Shown: positions 1 through 12,611 of the stretch, in pieces
How the letters are laid out: every line of letters starts with the position of its first letter
Position numbering within the stretch: position 1 is the first letter of the stretch
The notes under the pieces: model-generated
The model's database searches: none
Seen by the model: only the letters and a program-made list of their open reading frames with translations
What the model was told of the DNA's origin: nothing
Program-made: the position numbers and the translations under genes
From: Bradyrhizobiaceae bacterium PARB1
GTDB taxonomy: Bacteria; Pseudomonadota; Alphaproteobacteria; Rhizobiales; Xanthobacteraceae
Direction: 5' to 3'
Length of the DNA: 64,000 nucleotides
NCBI GenBank assembly: GCA_002256345.1
Contig: NKIY01000006.1
Span: 310,001 to 374,000, forward strand

Positions 1-2
1 CG

Positions 3-1382
3 GCCGATTTCGGCTATGAGAAAAACAATATCACGGCGATGACGCGCTTCATCGATCTCGGCACGCTGCCCGCAGTGCCGGTGGCGCCGGATGCGCGCGC
101 GAATTATGTGCCGAACTGGGGCTTCTGGGAGTCCGAGGCGCGTTACGGCATGGTGCAGGGCGAGGTGGACATCACCGAGAACCTGACAGCCTATGCTCAG
201 GCGGGCATCGTCACCGGACAGACGCGTTATCTCTATTCCGATATCCGGATGACAAATCTGAATGGCACGTTCACCGGCGATCCCCGGCGCAACAATCAGG
301 CGCGCGACCAGATGGCTGCGCAGGCAGGCCTTCGCGCATCGGTCGATACCGGGCCTGTCAATCATGCGATCAACTTCAACGTCGCAGGCTCCGAAGGCGA
401 AGTCCGGATCATCAACACGACGGGTACGCGGTTCACGTCGAATCTCTACAATCCGCGTGCCAGCGCGATCCCGACTGTCGATGTCGGTGCACCGCCGAAA
501 ATTTCGGACACGCAACTGTCGAGCGTTGGCATCGCCGATACGATGTCGGTGTGGGACAACCGTATCCAGTTCACCGTCGGCCTGCGGCACCAATATGTCG
601 AGTCGAATTCGTTCAATGCGACGACCGGCGCGCGCACGGGCGGCTACGATACCTCCGCGACGACGCCGGCTTATGCACTGGTCATCAAGCCGCTCGAAAA
701 CGTCTCGGTCTACGCCAATCATATCGAAGCGCTGGAGGCGGGCACTGTTGTCCCCGACACCTATAGCAATCGCGGAGAAGTACTGCCGCCATATCGGACG
801 AGGCAGTATGAAATGGGCGTCAAGGTCGATTGGGGGCGGATCACGACCACGGTCAGCGCTTTCGACATCACGCGGCCGATGCAGCTGGTGAACCGCACGA
901 CCAACATCCTCACGCAATCCGGCGAGAGTCGGAATAAGGGCGTCGAGATCAATGCTTTCGGCGAAGTGACCGAAGGCGTGCGCCTGCTCGGCGGCGTCAT
1001 GTTCATCGATGCGCGGCAGGAGAAGACGGACAACGTGGCATCCAATGGCCGGCGGACCTTCGGCGTGCCGGATACCCAGTTCAATCTCGGTGGCGAATGG
1101 GACGTGCCGTTCCTGCGCGGGCTGACACTGACGGGGCGCGCGATCTATACGAGCGGCTTCTTCACGGATCAGGCCAACCTGGTGTCTGCGCCAAGCTGGA
1201 CGCGCTATGACGCCGGCGCACGCTACACCTTCGCCTCGCCGTGGAATGCGAAGCCGGTGGTGGTGCGCTTCTCGGTGGAGAACGTGCTCAATTCCAACTA
1301 CTGGCAGGCCGCGACAAATGAGGGCTACATCATCCTCGGCGCACCGCGGACCTATCTGGTCTCGACGACTTTCAACTTCTGA
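3..1382 (+). CDS. TonB-dependent siderophore receptor, C-terminal part (5' end outside window)
   Basis: The frame is open from the first bases of the window, so the N-terminal plug domain and signal peptide lie upstream and only about 459 residues of the beta-barrel are visible. The product would be an outer-membrane receptor that takes up a ferric siderophore using TonB/ExbBD energy. The visible part has the alternating pattern of barrel strands. It ends in a strand close to TYLVSTTFNF, with the terminal aromatic residue that BAM recognises in outer-membrane proteins. The segment NEGYIILGAPRTYL is typical of FhuA/FoxA-type receptors. The ligand cannot be told from this part. Confidence 0.88.
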   Translation, partial: ADFGYEKNNITAMTRFIDLGTLPAVPVAPDARANYVPNWGFWESEARYGMVQGEVDITENLTAYAQAGIVTGQTRYLYSDIRMTNLNGTFTGDPRRNNQARDQMAAQAGLRASVDTGPVNHAINFNVAGSEGEVRIINTTGTRFTSNLYNPRASAIPTVDVGAPPKISDTQLSSVGIADTMSVWDNRIQFTVGLRHQYVESNSFNATTGARTGGYDTSATTPAYALVIKPLENVSVYANHIEALEAGTVVPDTYSNRGEVLPPYRTRQYEMGVKVDWGRITTTVSAFDITRPMQLVNRTTNILTQSGESRNKGVEINAFGEVTEGVRLLGGVMFIDARQEKTDNVASNGRRTFGVPDTQFNLGGEWDVPFLRGLTLTGRAIYTSGFFTDQANLVSAPSWTRYDAGARYTFASPWNAKPVVVRFSVENVLNSNYWQAATNEGYIILGAPRTYLVSTTFNF

Positions 1383-1442
1383 GGCGGCCCATCCGCGCTG
1401 GCGTTTGGTCCACAAACGCCGAGCGCGGCAGGGAATAACCCG

Positions 1443-1474
1443 TAGGGTGGGCAGGCTGCGCCTTGCCCACCCTA
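1443..1474. repeat. Intergenic inverted repeat (TAGGGTGGGCA / TGCCCACCCTA)
   Basis: Eleven-base perfect arms flank a 10-base loop. It lies in the 231-base gap between the receptor gene and the histidine kinase gene, which end toward each other. The sequence resembles a dispersed 'GTAGGGTGGGCA' repeat of Bradyrhizobium-type genomes. It could also act as a terminator, but no T-tract follows. Nothing else was recognised in this gap. Confidence 0.6.
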
Positions 1475-1613
1475 TGATTGCATTGCTGTACGTCGCTGGA
1501 ATTCGCGACGACCTCGAAGCCGCTGTCGTTCAGCTTCCTTTTCAGGCCGGGCCAGCCGGGAGCACCTGTAGGGTTGCCAGAGCGAAGCGTGCCTGCTTTC
1601 CAATCCGATCGCT

Positions 1614-3938
<2,325 letters not shown>

Positions 3939-4042
3939 ACTTTGCCCCCTCGGAAAATTTGCAGTGTCGATCGAACCCCAAACGCCCCGCCACTTCGAAT
4001 CGACAAAGCAATATGAATCCACTTTCCGGGCACTGTCGAGAG

Positions 4043-4057
4043 TCAACGAAACGTTAA
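4043..4057 (-). promoter_or_regulatory. Possible CtrA-type box before the histidine kinase gene
   Basis: On the minus strand the sequence reads TTAA-CGTTTCG-TTGA, one mismatch from the CtrA consensus TTAA-N7-TTAA, about 105-119 bases before the kinase start. It overlaps a perfect 10-base palindrome, ACGTTAACGT (4051-4060). CtrA control would fit a PleC-like kinase. Single sites of this kind also occur by chance. Confidence 0.25.
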
Positions 4058-4092
4058 CGTGAAATAAATGCTATCCAATGGAAACTGAGTGC

Positions 4093-4157
4093 GCGTTCGG
4101 ACTCAAAAACGAGTCCGAAACGCGAACGCCGCGCAGATGATGCGCGGCGTTTTGGTT
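4093..4157 (+). ncRNA. Candidate two-hairpin small RNA or double terminator
   Basis: Two stems lie side by side. The first is GCGTTCGGACTC (4093-4104) with GAGTCCGAAACGC (4111-4123, one bulged A). The second is AACGCCGCGCA (4125-4135) with TGCGCGGCGTT (4141-4151), followed on the plus strand by TTGGTTTTC. No plus-strand gene lies upstream, so on that strand it would end a short unknown transcript. On the minus strand it could instead end the MDR oxidoreductase mRNA, but the run of T there is poor. No clear promoter was found. Confidence 0.25.
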
Positions 4158-4159
4158 TT

Positions 4160-4255
4160 CTGTAGCCTGCATGGAGCGAAGCGTAATGCAGGGACAGGCA
4201 GATATGTTGAAGCGCCGGTCCCCGGATTGTGCTGCGCTCCATCCGGGCTACGCAC
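4160..4255. repeat. Dispersed intergenic repeat of Bradyrhizobiaceae type
   Basis: The stretch carries GTAGCCTGCATGGAGCGAAG at one end and GCTGCGCTCCATCCGGGCTA at the other. These imperfectly complementary ends are a recognisable dispersed intergenic palindrome of this bacterial group. It abuts the 3' end of the MDR oxidoreductase gene. No coding potential was seen. Confidence 0.55.
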
Positions 4256-5224
4256 TCAGAGCGTCACCACGATCTTGCCGAGATGCTTGTTCGCCTCCAT
4301 GTGGTCGAACGCAGTTGCGATTTCGGCGAACGGATACACCTTGTCGATCGGCAGCTTGAGCTTGCCACTCTCCACCGCCGGCCAGATGTCAGCGCGCACT
4401 GCGCTGAAGATATCGCGGATCTCTTGCAGGGACCTGGTGCGGAAGGTGACGCCGACATAGCTGATGCGTCGCGCCGCATGCAGGTCGAAATTGAAATCCG
4501 CATGGGTGCCGCCGAGACGTCCGACATTGACGATACGGCCAAGCACCTTGGTCGCTTTCAGATTCTGGTTGGCGACGGGGCCGGAGATCTGATCAATAAT
4601 CAGATCGACGCCGTCGCCATTCGTGGCCTTGAGGACCTCGTCGACCCAACCGGCTTCTTTCGAATCGACAGCAAGATCGGCGCCGAATTCACCGAGCCGG
4701 CCGCGGCGTGCCGCGTGTGTCGACGAGCCGATCACCGGCTTCGCGCCCTTCAGCTTTGCGATCTGCAACGCCATCAGTCCAACGCCGGAGCTCGCGCCCT
4801 GAATGAGGACGGACTGGCCGGCCTGCAATCCGCCGACGGTGACGAGGGCGTTGTGCATGGTCGTCAGCGCGACGGGCAGGGTGCTCGCGATCTCGAAACC
4901 CATTCCTGGCGGGATATGGAACAGGCGGCCGTGATCGGTCACCGTATATTCCGCAAAGGCCGCACCGCCCGACCCCATCACGCGCTCGCCAACCGTGAAG
5001 CCTTTTGCCTCCGGTCCCAGCTCGGCGATCTCGCCGGCCCATTCCATGCCGAGCACGGTGCCGACGCCGCCGGCCGCGCCATGGACGTGGCCCTTCGTCA
5101 TGCCGAGATCGGCGCGGTTGAGGCCACAGGCCTTGACCTTGACCAGCACCTGCGTGCCGGTCGGCTTGGGCGCTGCGACGTCGGCGATGGCGGCACCCTT
5201 CTCTGTATAGACGTAAGCCTTCAT
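4256..5224 (-). CDS. Zinc-independent MDR-family NADPH:quinone oxidoreductase
   Basis: 322 residues from the ATG at 5224, preceded by GCAGAGAG; an upstream in-frame ATG would add 13 residues that do not fit the family. The N-terminal GroES-like domain includes VKACGLNRADLGMTKG and GMEWAGEIAELG. The Rossmann part has the NADP-binding stretch IQGASSGVGLMALQIAKL. The cysteine ligands of zinc alcohol dehydrogenases are absent, which puts it with quinone oxidoreductase/PIG3-like enzymes that transfer hydride from NADPH to quinones or enals. It stands alone on the minus strand, flanked by repeats. The substrate is unknown. Confidence 0.85.
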   Translation of the reverse strand: MKAYVYTEKGAAIADVAAPKPTGTQVLVKVKACGLNRADLGMTKGHVHGAAGGVGTVLGMEWAGEIAELGPEAKGFTVGERVMGSGGAAFAEYTVTDHGRLFHIPPGMGFEIASTLPVALTTMHNALVTVGGLQAGQSVLIQGASSGVGLMALQIAKLKGAKPVIGSSTHAARRGRLGEFGADLAVDSKEAGWVDEVLKATNGDGVDLIIDQISGPVANQNLKATKVLGRIVNVGRLGGTHADFNFDLHAARRISYVGVTFRTRSLQEIRDIFSAVRADIWPAVESGKLKLPIDKVYPFAEIATAFDHMEANKHLGKIVVTL

Positions 5225-5270
5225 GGTGTTGCTCTCTGCAAAGGTGTGCTTGGTGCTGGTCACTCAACCG

Positions 5271-5402
5271 TGTCCCGGACGCGATGCAGCGCGCCTCTTT
5301 GGCGCGGTGCTTCGCAGAGCCGGGACCGTATCAGTCGCCGGAGTTTGTGACAGTCCCGGCTCTGCGAAGCGGCATATAGAATGCCGCATCGCGTCCGGGA
5401 CA
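5271..5402. repeat. Nested palindromic intergenic element (132 bp)
   Basis: Outer arms TGTCCCGGACGCGATGC (5271-5287) and GCATCGCGTCCGGGACA (5386-5402) are perfectly complementary. Inner arms GCTTCGCAGAGCCGGGAC (5309-5326) and GTCCCGGCTCTGCGAAGC (5353-5370) are also perfect. The element could fold into a large cruciform or RNA stem. A shorter relative lies at 13721-13770. It lies between two minus-strand genes. Confidence 0.75.
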
Positions 5403-5436
5403 CCGGGAAGTGCGCAATGGCATTTCGCCGTTGCGA

Positions 5437-7076
<1,640 letters not shown>

Positions 7077-7080
7077 ACAT

Positions 7081-7093
7081 TACGAAGTTCGTA
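7081..7093. promoter_or_regulatory. Palindrome TACGAA-G-TTCGTA, likely MarR operator
   Basis: A perfect 13-base palindrome begins five bases after the MarR stop codon and ends 58 bases before the first Mo-dehydrogenase gene. It sits in an AT-rich stretch (continuing TTATTTT) that could be the promoter of the operon. Size and position fit a MarR dimer site. The link to this MarR protein is inferred from position. Confidence 0.55.
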
Positions 7094-7151
7094 TTATTTT
7101 GAGGGCGCCGCCGGCTTCGCGTCGAATGCCGGCCCTCGGAGGAAGGCGCCC

Positions 7152-7658
7152 ATGGCTATTGCCGTCAACGGTACCGAATATCCGTTGCCCGATGACCCCA
7201 GGGTTTCGTTGCTCGACCTTTTGCGCGAGCGCGTCGGCCTGACCGGCACGAAACTTGGCTGCAATCAGGGCGCCTGCGGCGCATGCACTGTCGTCATCGA
7301 CGGACAGCGGGTGCTGTCCTGCCTGACGCTGGCCATGCAGGCGGACGGCCGATCTGTCACCACCATCGAAGGTCTGGGCGAGGAGGGCGCGCTGCATCCG
7401 TTGCAGCAGGCCTTCATCACCCATGACGGCCTGCAATGCGGTTATTGCACCCCCGGCCAGATCTGCTCGGCCATCGCCATGATGGAGGAGCTGCGCCGTG
7501 GCGACCCCAGCTACGTCACTGCCGATCTCGCTGCCGGTCCGGACGGCACACTCCGCGAGGAAATTCGCGAGCGCATGAGCGGCAATCTGTGCCGTTGCGG
7601 CGCGCATAACGGAATCGTTGAAGCCATCGAAGGCCAGTTGGTCGGAGGCGCAGCATGA
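7152..7658 (+). CDS. Aldehyde/xanthine dehydrogenase-type 2Fe-2S subunit (PaoA-like)
   Basis: 168 residues, start behind GGAGGAAGG. It would carry two [2Fe-2S] clusters that pass electrons from the molybdenum centre to FAD. The plant-ferredoxin cluster is at CNQGACGACTVVIDG plus the following SCLTL, and the second cluster is at CGYCTPGQ and NLCRCGAHNG. Unlike E. coli PaoA it has no twin-arginine leader, so the enzyme is probably cytoplasmic. An insert after the CxxC motif makes it slightly longer than CoxS-type subunits. It overlaps the next gene by 4 bases, as first gene of a tight three-gene operon. Confidence 0.92.
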   Translation: MAIAVNGTEYPLPDDPRVSLLDLLRERVGLTGTKLGCNQGACGACTVVIDGQRVLSCLTLAMQADGRSVTTIEGLGEEGALHPLQQAFITHDGLQCGYCTPGQICSAIAMMEELRRGDPSYVTADLAAGPDGTLREEIRERMSGNLCRCGAHNGIVEAIEGQLVGGAA

Positions 7659-8641
7659 CGCCGTTCCAGTATCACCGCGCGACTGACGCGGCCGAAGCCC
7701 TGGCGCTTGCGGATGCCGCCCAATGTCGCTTCCTTGGCGGTGGCACCAATCTCGTGGACCTGATGCGGCAGAATATCGAAGCGCCCGCCGCGCTGGTGGA
7801 TGTGAGCCGCATGCCGGCCTCTATCGAGGAAGAGGGCAATGGCGGCCTCGTGATCGGCGCGGCCGTCCGCAACAGCGTCTTGGCCGCGCATCCCGTCGTC
7901 CGCGCGTGCTATCCGATGCTGTCCCGCGCTCTGCTGGCAGGCGCTTCGGCGCAGATCCGCAACATGGCCACGGTCGGCGGCAATCTGCTGCAGCGAACGC
8001 GTTGCTCCTATTTCTACGATGCTGCCGGATCGAACTGTAATAAACGCAACCCCGGCGCCGGCTGCGATGCCATCGAAGGCTTCAGCCGCTATCACGCCAT
8101 CCTCGGTGCATCCGAACACTGCATCGCCACCCATCCGTCCGACATGAGCGTGGCGCTTGCCGCACTCGATGCGACCGTGCATCTCGCCAGTGCCACCGGC
8201 ACGCGGCACATTCCGCTGGTGGATTTCCATCAGTTGCCGGGCACCACGCCGGATATCGAGACCGTGCTGAAGCCGGGCGAGCTGATCACCGCCATCTCCA
8301 TTGCCCCGAGCGCCGCCGCCGCGCATTCGCGCTATCGCAAGGTGCGCGACCGCTCGAGCTATGCCTTCGCGCTCGTATCTGTCGCGGCCGGGCTGGATAT
8401 CGCCGATGGCCGCATTCGCGATATCAGGATCGCGCTTGGCGGGGTCGCTGCAAAACCGTGGCGTGCTTTCCGCGCCGAGGACGTTTTGCGCGGCGAGGCT
8501 CCCACGCGCGACAACTTCATCCGTGCGGCCGAAACCGAGCTCGCCGCTGCAAAGCCCACCGAGGCCAACGCCTTCAAGGTCGAACTCGCCAAGCGAACCA
8601 TCGCCGCCGTTCTCGGCGAACTGGCAGGAGAGCGCGCATGA
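7655..8641 (+). CDS. FAD-binding subunit with extra [4Fe-4S] segment (PaoB-like)
   Basis: 328 residues. The FAD PCMH fold shows FLGGGTNLVDLM near the N-terminus and IRNMATVGGNLLQ mid-protein. Right after that comes TRCSYFYD, then NCNKR, GCDA and HCIATHPSDM. These are the four cysteines that in PaoB and 4-hydroxybenzoyl-CoA-reductase-type subunits hold an additional [4Fe-4S] cluster. The C-terminal CO-dehydrogenase flavoprotein domain is complete. Start and stop overlap both neighbours by ATGA, which implies translational coupling and equal subunit amounts. Confidence 0.92.
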   Translation: MTPFQYHRATDAAEALALADAAQCRFLGGGTNLVDLMRQNIEAPAALVDVSRMPASIEEEGNGGLVIGAAVRNSVLAAHPVVRACYPMLSRALLAGASAQIRNMATVGGNLLQRTRCSYFYDAAGSNCNKRNPGAGCDAIEGFSRYHAILGASEHCIATHPSDMSVALAALDATVHLASATGTRHIPLVDFHQLPGTTPDIETVLKPGELITAISIAPSAAAAHSRYRKVRDRSSYAFALVSVAAGLDIADGRIRDIRIALGGVAAKPWRAFRAEDVLRGEAPTRDNFIRAAETELAAAKPTEANAFKVELAKRTIAAVLGELAGERA

Positions 8642-10950
8642 GCAAGCTGCAGAATGCGATCGTCGGCGGTGTCCGCACGGCGATGGGCTATGTGCCGTCG
8701 AGCTGGCTGCCGGGCGGCACGCCCGATCCTCTGATCGACAAGCGCGTGGCGCTCGGCACGCAGCAGTCGCGCATCGACGGTCCCGACAAGGTGCGCGGCG
8801 CCGCGCGCTTCGCGGCCGAAGTGCCGATGGATCGGCTCACCTATGCGGCCTTCGTGCATTCCACCATCGCGCGCGGAAAGATCGCGCAGCTCGATCTCGC
8901 GGCGGCCGAAGCCGCGCCGGGCGTCGTGCTGGTGATGACCCATCGCAATGCGCCGAAGCTGGCGCTGCCGCCGCCGATCGGCCTCACCAATCTCAAGGCC
9001 GCGGGCAACAATATCCTGCCTGTCATGCAGGATGCCGAGATCCGCTGGAACGGCCAGACGGTCGCGGTCGTGCTGGCAGAGACACAGGAACAAGCTAACC
9101 ACGCCGCCTCGCTGATATCAGTGCAATATGAGCGGGCCGTCACCCGCACGCGTTTCGACGATGCGAAGGCGCATGCGCAGACGCCGGACTCCCTGATGAT
9201 CGAGCCCAACCGGCTCAAGCGCGGCAACAGCGATGCTGCGTTCAAAAATGCGGCCGGTCGTGTCGATGCGGTCTATCGCACGCCCTGGCACAATCACAAT
9301 CCGATCGAGCCCAATGCGGCGACCATCGCGTGGGACGGTGACCGCCTGATTATCCACGACGCCACGCAGGCGCTGAACGGCACCGCCGGGTCGCTCGCGA
9401 AGGTATTCGGCATCAAGGAAACCCAGATTCACGTCAGCTCGCCCTATGTCGGCGGCGCTTTCGGCGGCAAAGCGTTGTGGGATCACCAGATTCTTGCGGC
9501 TGCGGCAGCGAAGCTCGCCGGTCGCCCGGTTCGCATCGTGCTGTCACGCGCGAGCATGCATCGCCTGATCGGCGGCCGCTCGCAGACTGAGCAACGCGTG
9601 GCGCTCGCGGCTGCTGCCGACGGCAAGCTCACCGCCGTGCTGCATCACGGCTATTCCGTCAAGCAGCCGCACAGCGCCTGCGATGAGGCCTTCACGCTGG
9701 CGAGCCGCTCGCTTTACGAGTCCGAGAGCCACGACATCGTGCAGCACACGCTCGATCTCGACGTTCTCGCCAATACCTTTATGCGTGCACCGGGCGAGGC
9801 AGTGGGTACTTTCGCGATCGAGAGTGCGATGGACGAACTGGCGCATGAACTGGGTATCGATCCGATCGCGCTCCGGCGGCGCAATATCGGCGAGAACGAT
9901 CCGGTCAGCGGCGCGCCCCGTTCGCAAAGCGACCTGATGCTCGCTTATGAAATGGGGGCCAAGCGTTTCGGCTGGCATCGTCGTACGGCCACGCCGCGGT
10001 CGCAGCAGAGTGGGGAATGGCTGATCGGCATGGGCTGCGCGACCGGTTCTTTTCCTTATGCGCGCATGCCCGGCATGTCGGCAAAACTCACCATCGACAG
10101 CCATGGACACGTCACCGTCTCGAGCGCCGCGCATGAGATGGGCATGGGCACCACCACGGTGCAACGCCAGCACGCCGCCGACCGTCTCGGGTTGCCGCTG
10201 GAAGATGTATCGGTCAGGATCGGCGACACCAGCCTGCCTTTCGCCAGCTTTGCCGGCGGCTCCTCGCAGACGGCCTCGCTCGGTGCGGCGATCAACGCGG
10301 CCAGCACAAAGCTCGCCGGCGACCTGCTGCGCCTCGCCGGCAACGACACGCCGCTCGCGGGCCTGCGGGCAAGCGAGGTCGAATTCGCCAATCATGGCCT
10401 GCGCAAGATCGGCGAACCATCGCGCTATGAGAGTTTCGTGTCGATCCTCAAACGCGCGGCGCGCAGCGAGATCAGCGCCATGGGCGAGAGTGGCGCACCG
10501 CTCGAAATGCTGAAATTCTCGATGCACAGCCGGTCCGCGATCTTCTGTGAGCTGCGCGTCAGCGACGTGACCGGTGAGGTCCGCATTGATCGCCTTGTCG
10601 GCGCCTTCGACTGCGGTCGCATTCTCAATCCCAAGACGGCGACCAGCCAGTTCAAGGGCGGCATGATCATGGGCATCGGCATGGCGTTGACCGAGGAGAC
10701 GCTGCTCGATCCGCGCAACGGACGCATCATGAGCGCGTCCATGGCGGATTACCATGTGCCGGTTCATCTCGATGTGCCGGATATCGACGTGCTGTGGACC
10801 GACATTCCCGATCCGCGCACACCCATGGGGGCACGTGGCATCGGCGAGATCGGCATCGCTGGCATTGCGGCGGCCATCGCCAATGCGGTGTTCAATGCCA
10901 CCGGTAAGCGCATCCGGGACCTGCCGATCACGCCGGACAAGCTGCTTTGA
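8638..10950 (+). CDS. Molybdopterin-binding large subunit (PaoC-like aldehyde dehydrogenase)
   Basis: 770 residues from the ATG that overlaps the previous stop. It holds the molybdenum cofactor and the active site. Marks are VGGAFGGKALWD (cofactor dithiolene region), MRAPGEAVGTFAIESAMDEL, AAHEMGMGTTTVQRQHAADRLG, FAGGSSQTASLGAAI and the C-terminal GARGIGEIGIAG, whose Glu is the general base of xanthine-oxidase-family enzymes. PaoABC enzymes oxidise a broad set of aromatic aldehydes to acids, so detoxification is the most likely role. A dedicated chaperone (PaoD/XdhC-like) is not in the window. Confidence 0.9.
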   Translation: MSKLQNAIVGGVRTAMGYVPSSWLPGGTPDPLIDKRVALGTQQSRIDGPDKVRGAARFAAEVPMDRLTYAAFVHSTIARGKIAQLDLAAAEAAPGVVLVMTHRNAPKLALPPPIGLTNLKAAGNNILPVMQDAEIRWNGQTVAVVLAETQEQANHAASLISVQYERAVTRTRFDDAKAHAQTPDSLMIEPNRLKRGNSDAAFKNAAGRVDAVYRTPWHNHNPIEPNAATIAWDGDRLIIHDATQALNGTAGSLAKVFGIKETQIHVSSPYVGGAFGGKALWDHQILAAAAAKLAGRPVRIVLSRASMHRLIGGRSQTEQRVALAAAADGKLTAVLHHGYSVKQPHSACDEAFTLASRSLYESESHDIVQHTLDLDVLANTFMRAPGEAVGTFAIESAMDELAHELGIDPIALRRRNIGENDPVSGAPRSQSDLMLAYEMGAKRFGWHRRTATPRSQQSGEWLIGMGCATGSFPYARMPGMSAKLTIDSHGHVTVSSAAHEMGMGTTTVQRQHAADRLGLPLEDVSVRIGDTSLPFASFAGGSSQTASLGAAINAASTKLAGDLLRLAGNDTPLAGLRASEVEFANHGLRKIGEPSRYESFVSILKRAARSEISAMGESGAPLEMLKFSMHSRSAIFCELRVSDVTGEVRIDRLVGAFDCGRILNPKTATSQFKGGMIMGIGMALTEETLLDPRNGRIMSASMADYHVPVHLDVPDIDVLWTDIPDPRTPMGARGIGEIGIAGIAAAIANAVFNATGKRIRDLPITPDKLL

Positions 10951-11031
10951 ACATTCCCGCCCAATGAACCATCCGGCAACGTACCGGCACAAATGATGCG
11001 ATACGACCGGTCAAGCCAAAGGACATCTTTC

Positions 11032-11517
11032 ATGAAGACTTCACAGAAAGCTCTCGTGGCAGTCGCCGGTCTGGCGGCGTGCTATATCGCAGCAGCTACA
11101 CCGGCATCTGCACAATCGGCCTTCGCAGGCATGCACGGCGCCTGGTCGGGCTCGGGAACGATCGCTCTTTCGGACGGATCGAAGGAGCGGCTGCGCTGCC
11201 GCGCCAGCTATCGCGTCTCGGCCGGCGACAGCATGCTGCAGCAATCGCTGCGCTGCGCCAGCGACAGCTACAAGTTCGAACTCAGCAGCGATGTGGTGAA
11301 CGAGGGCGGCCGTGTCTCCGGCTCCTGGAGCGAAACCTCCCGCGGCATCAACGGCAGCCTGCAGGGACGTGCAAGCGGCGGCCGGATCAATGTTGTGGCC
11401 GACTCGCCGGTGTTCACCGCGAATATCACGCTGACGACGACGGGCAACAAGCAGTCGGTCTCAATCACCTCGCAAGGCGATATCCGCCAGGTGTCGATCG
11501 CGATGGTGAAGAGCTAG
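11032..11517 (+). CDS. Secreted protein of unknown function (161 aa)
   Basis: The start is behind AAAGGA. A classical signal peptide runs to about residue 28, ending ATPASAQ, so the product is periplasmic. The mature part is beta-rich: a glycine/serine opening (MHGAWSGSGTI), two cysteines (in RLRCRAS and SLRCAS) that could form a disulfide, and repeated strand-like segments. I do not recognise an enzyme motif; similar small secreted proteins are common in Bradyrhizobiaceae. It follows the large subunit gene by 81 bases on the same strand, but has no obvious link to it. Confidence 0.75.
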   Translation: MKTSQKALVAVAGLAACYIAAATPASAQSAFAGMHGAWSGSGTIALSDGSKERLRCRASYRVSAGDSMLQQSLRCASDSYKFELSSDVVNEGGRVSGSWSETSRGINGSLQGRASGGRINVVADSPVFTANITLTTTGNKQSVSITSQGDIRQVSIAMVKS

Positions 11518-11632
11518 GCGATGCGGCACATTTGCAGCCTCGCAGCGTCGGTCAGTCTTCGCCCCTCATCGGTACGTTCAGTCGCGAACGTGAGCGACGG
11601 GAGCTGTGTGATCGCGCTCAAAGGCGGCGACA

Positions 11633-12472
11633 TCATCGTGCCCGTAATTGCAGAGCGAGCGCATTGACCTGGAGGTCGATCTCGGCGCCGCGGTGATCGC
11701 CGTCCCCGATAAACCAGGCTGCCGAGAGCCCCGTCCAGGCCACGATCCATGCGAGAACCCGATTGGCCTCAAAGCCCGTTTCCTCAGTGACGATGCCGAG
11801 GCGGGCTTCAAGTCGCCCGGGCAGCGTCGCCACCTGCCGCGTTGGGTCCGCAAGGTCCGGGTTGGTGAAGATATTGGCAAAATCGAACGTGCGCTCGCCA
11901 ACCAGCCCATGTGGGTCGATGGCGAGCCAGCCCCGGCTGCCGAAGTCTAGGACGTTGTCATGGTGGAGATCGCCGTGCAGCGGGCGAATGTCGCGTTGAT
12001 CTGCCAGCAGTGCCCGGGCTTGCTCCGCAGCAGGTGTAAGGGCCGGGTTGCTTGGCGACAGATCGAAAAGCGGCTGGAACCAGTTATCCAGGCGATGCAG
12101 TCCGGGTGAGGGATCCGAGCGCGACGCATGCAATTTCGCGGCGGTCTGGCAGAGTATACGGCAGGCCTCATCATCTTGCCCCGAGCGTGCCATATGCGCG
12201 AGGCTGTGCTGGCCGAGTGCGCGCTCCATTAGCAATGCACCGTTCGATGCAGCGACGATCTTCGCCGCGCCTTGTCCGCTCCACCATGACATCAATTGGT
12301 ATCCGGCGTGCTCATCGGGAATCCGCGCGACTTTCAGCATCGCCGGCCCGGATTGGTGGAGAACAGGTAGCACCCAGCTGGAACGCGTGGTGATCAAAGG
12401 GCCGTCAGGGATGAGAGCCCAATCCCTCAGATGCGGTTCAATCTCTCGCGGAAGCTCGGACAAATCACTCAT
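11633..12472 (-). CDS. APH(6)/hydroxyurea-type antibiotic kinase family protein
   Basis: 279 residues from the ATG at 12472. It resembles streptomycin 6-phosphotransferases: MLKVARIPDEHAGYQLMSWW (ATP-binding lysine), LLMERALG hinge, catalytic loop HGDLHHDNVLDF and IDPHGLVGERTFDFANIF (magnesium-binding Asp). All kinase residues look intact, so it could phosphorylate aminoglycosides or a related small molecule. Codon use matches the surroundings and no mobile element is near, so it looks like an intrinsic chromosomal gene, not acquired resistance. The true substrate is unknown. Confidence 0.85.
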   Translation of the reverse strand: MSDLSELPREIEPHLRDWALIPDGPLITTRSSWVLPVLHQSGPAMLKVARIPDEHAGYQLMSWWSGQGAAKIVAASNGALLMERALGQHSLAHMARSGQDDEACRILCQTAAKLHASRSDPSPGLHRLDNWFQPLFDLSPSNPALTPAAEQARALLADQRDIRPLHGDLHHDNVLDFGSRGWLAIDPHGLVGERTFDFANIFTNPDLADPTRQVATLPGRLEARLGIVTEETGFEANRVLAWIVAWTGLSAAWFIGDGDHRGAEIDLQVNALALQLRAR

Positions 12473-12611
12473 GCAAGCTAGATGACGAAGCACTGCGTGG
12501 AACGCAAGTGCACCTGCAGTGCGTCTTTATGCGGCGGGTCAGTCCGTGCGATCATTCATTCAAAACGTACTCCGTGATGGTGCACGATGCAGCCGACCGT
12601 AGGATTGGGAC

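Noticed and set aside
10993-11031. Longer start for the 161-residue secreted protein
   Set aside because: The upstream residues spoil the signal peptide, and AAAGGA stands right before the ATG at 11032.
11521-11667. Small plus-strand frame after the secreted protein gene
   Set aside because: No ribosome site; it overlaps the end of the APH-like gene and has no recognisable composition or motif.
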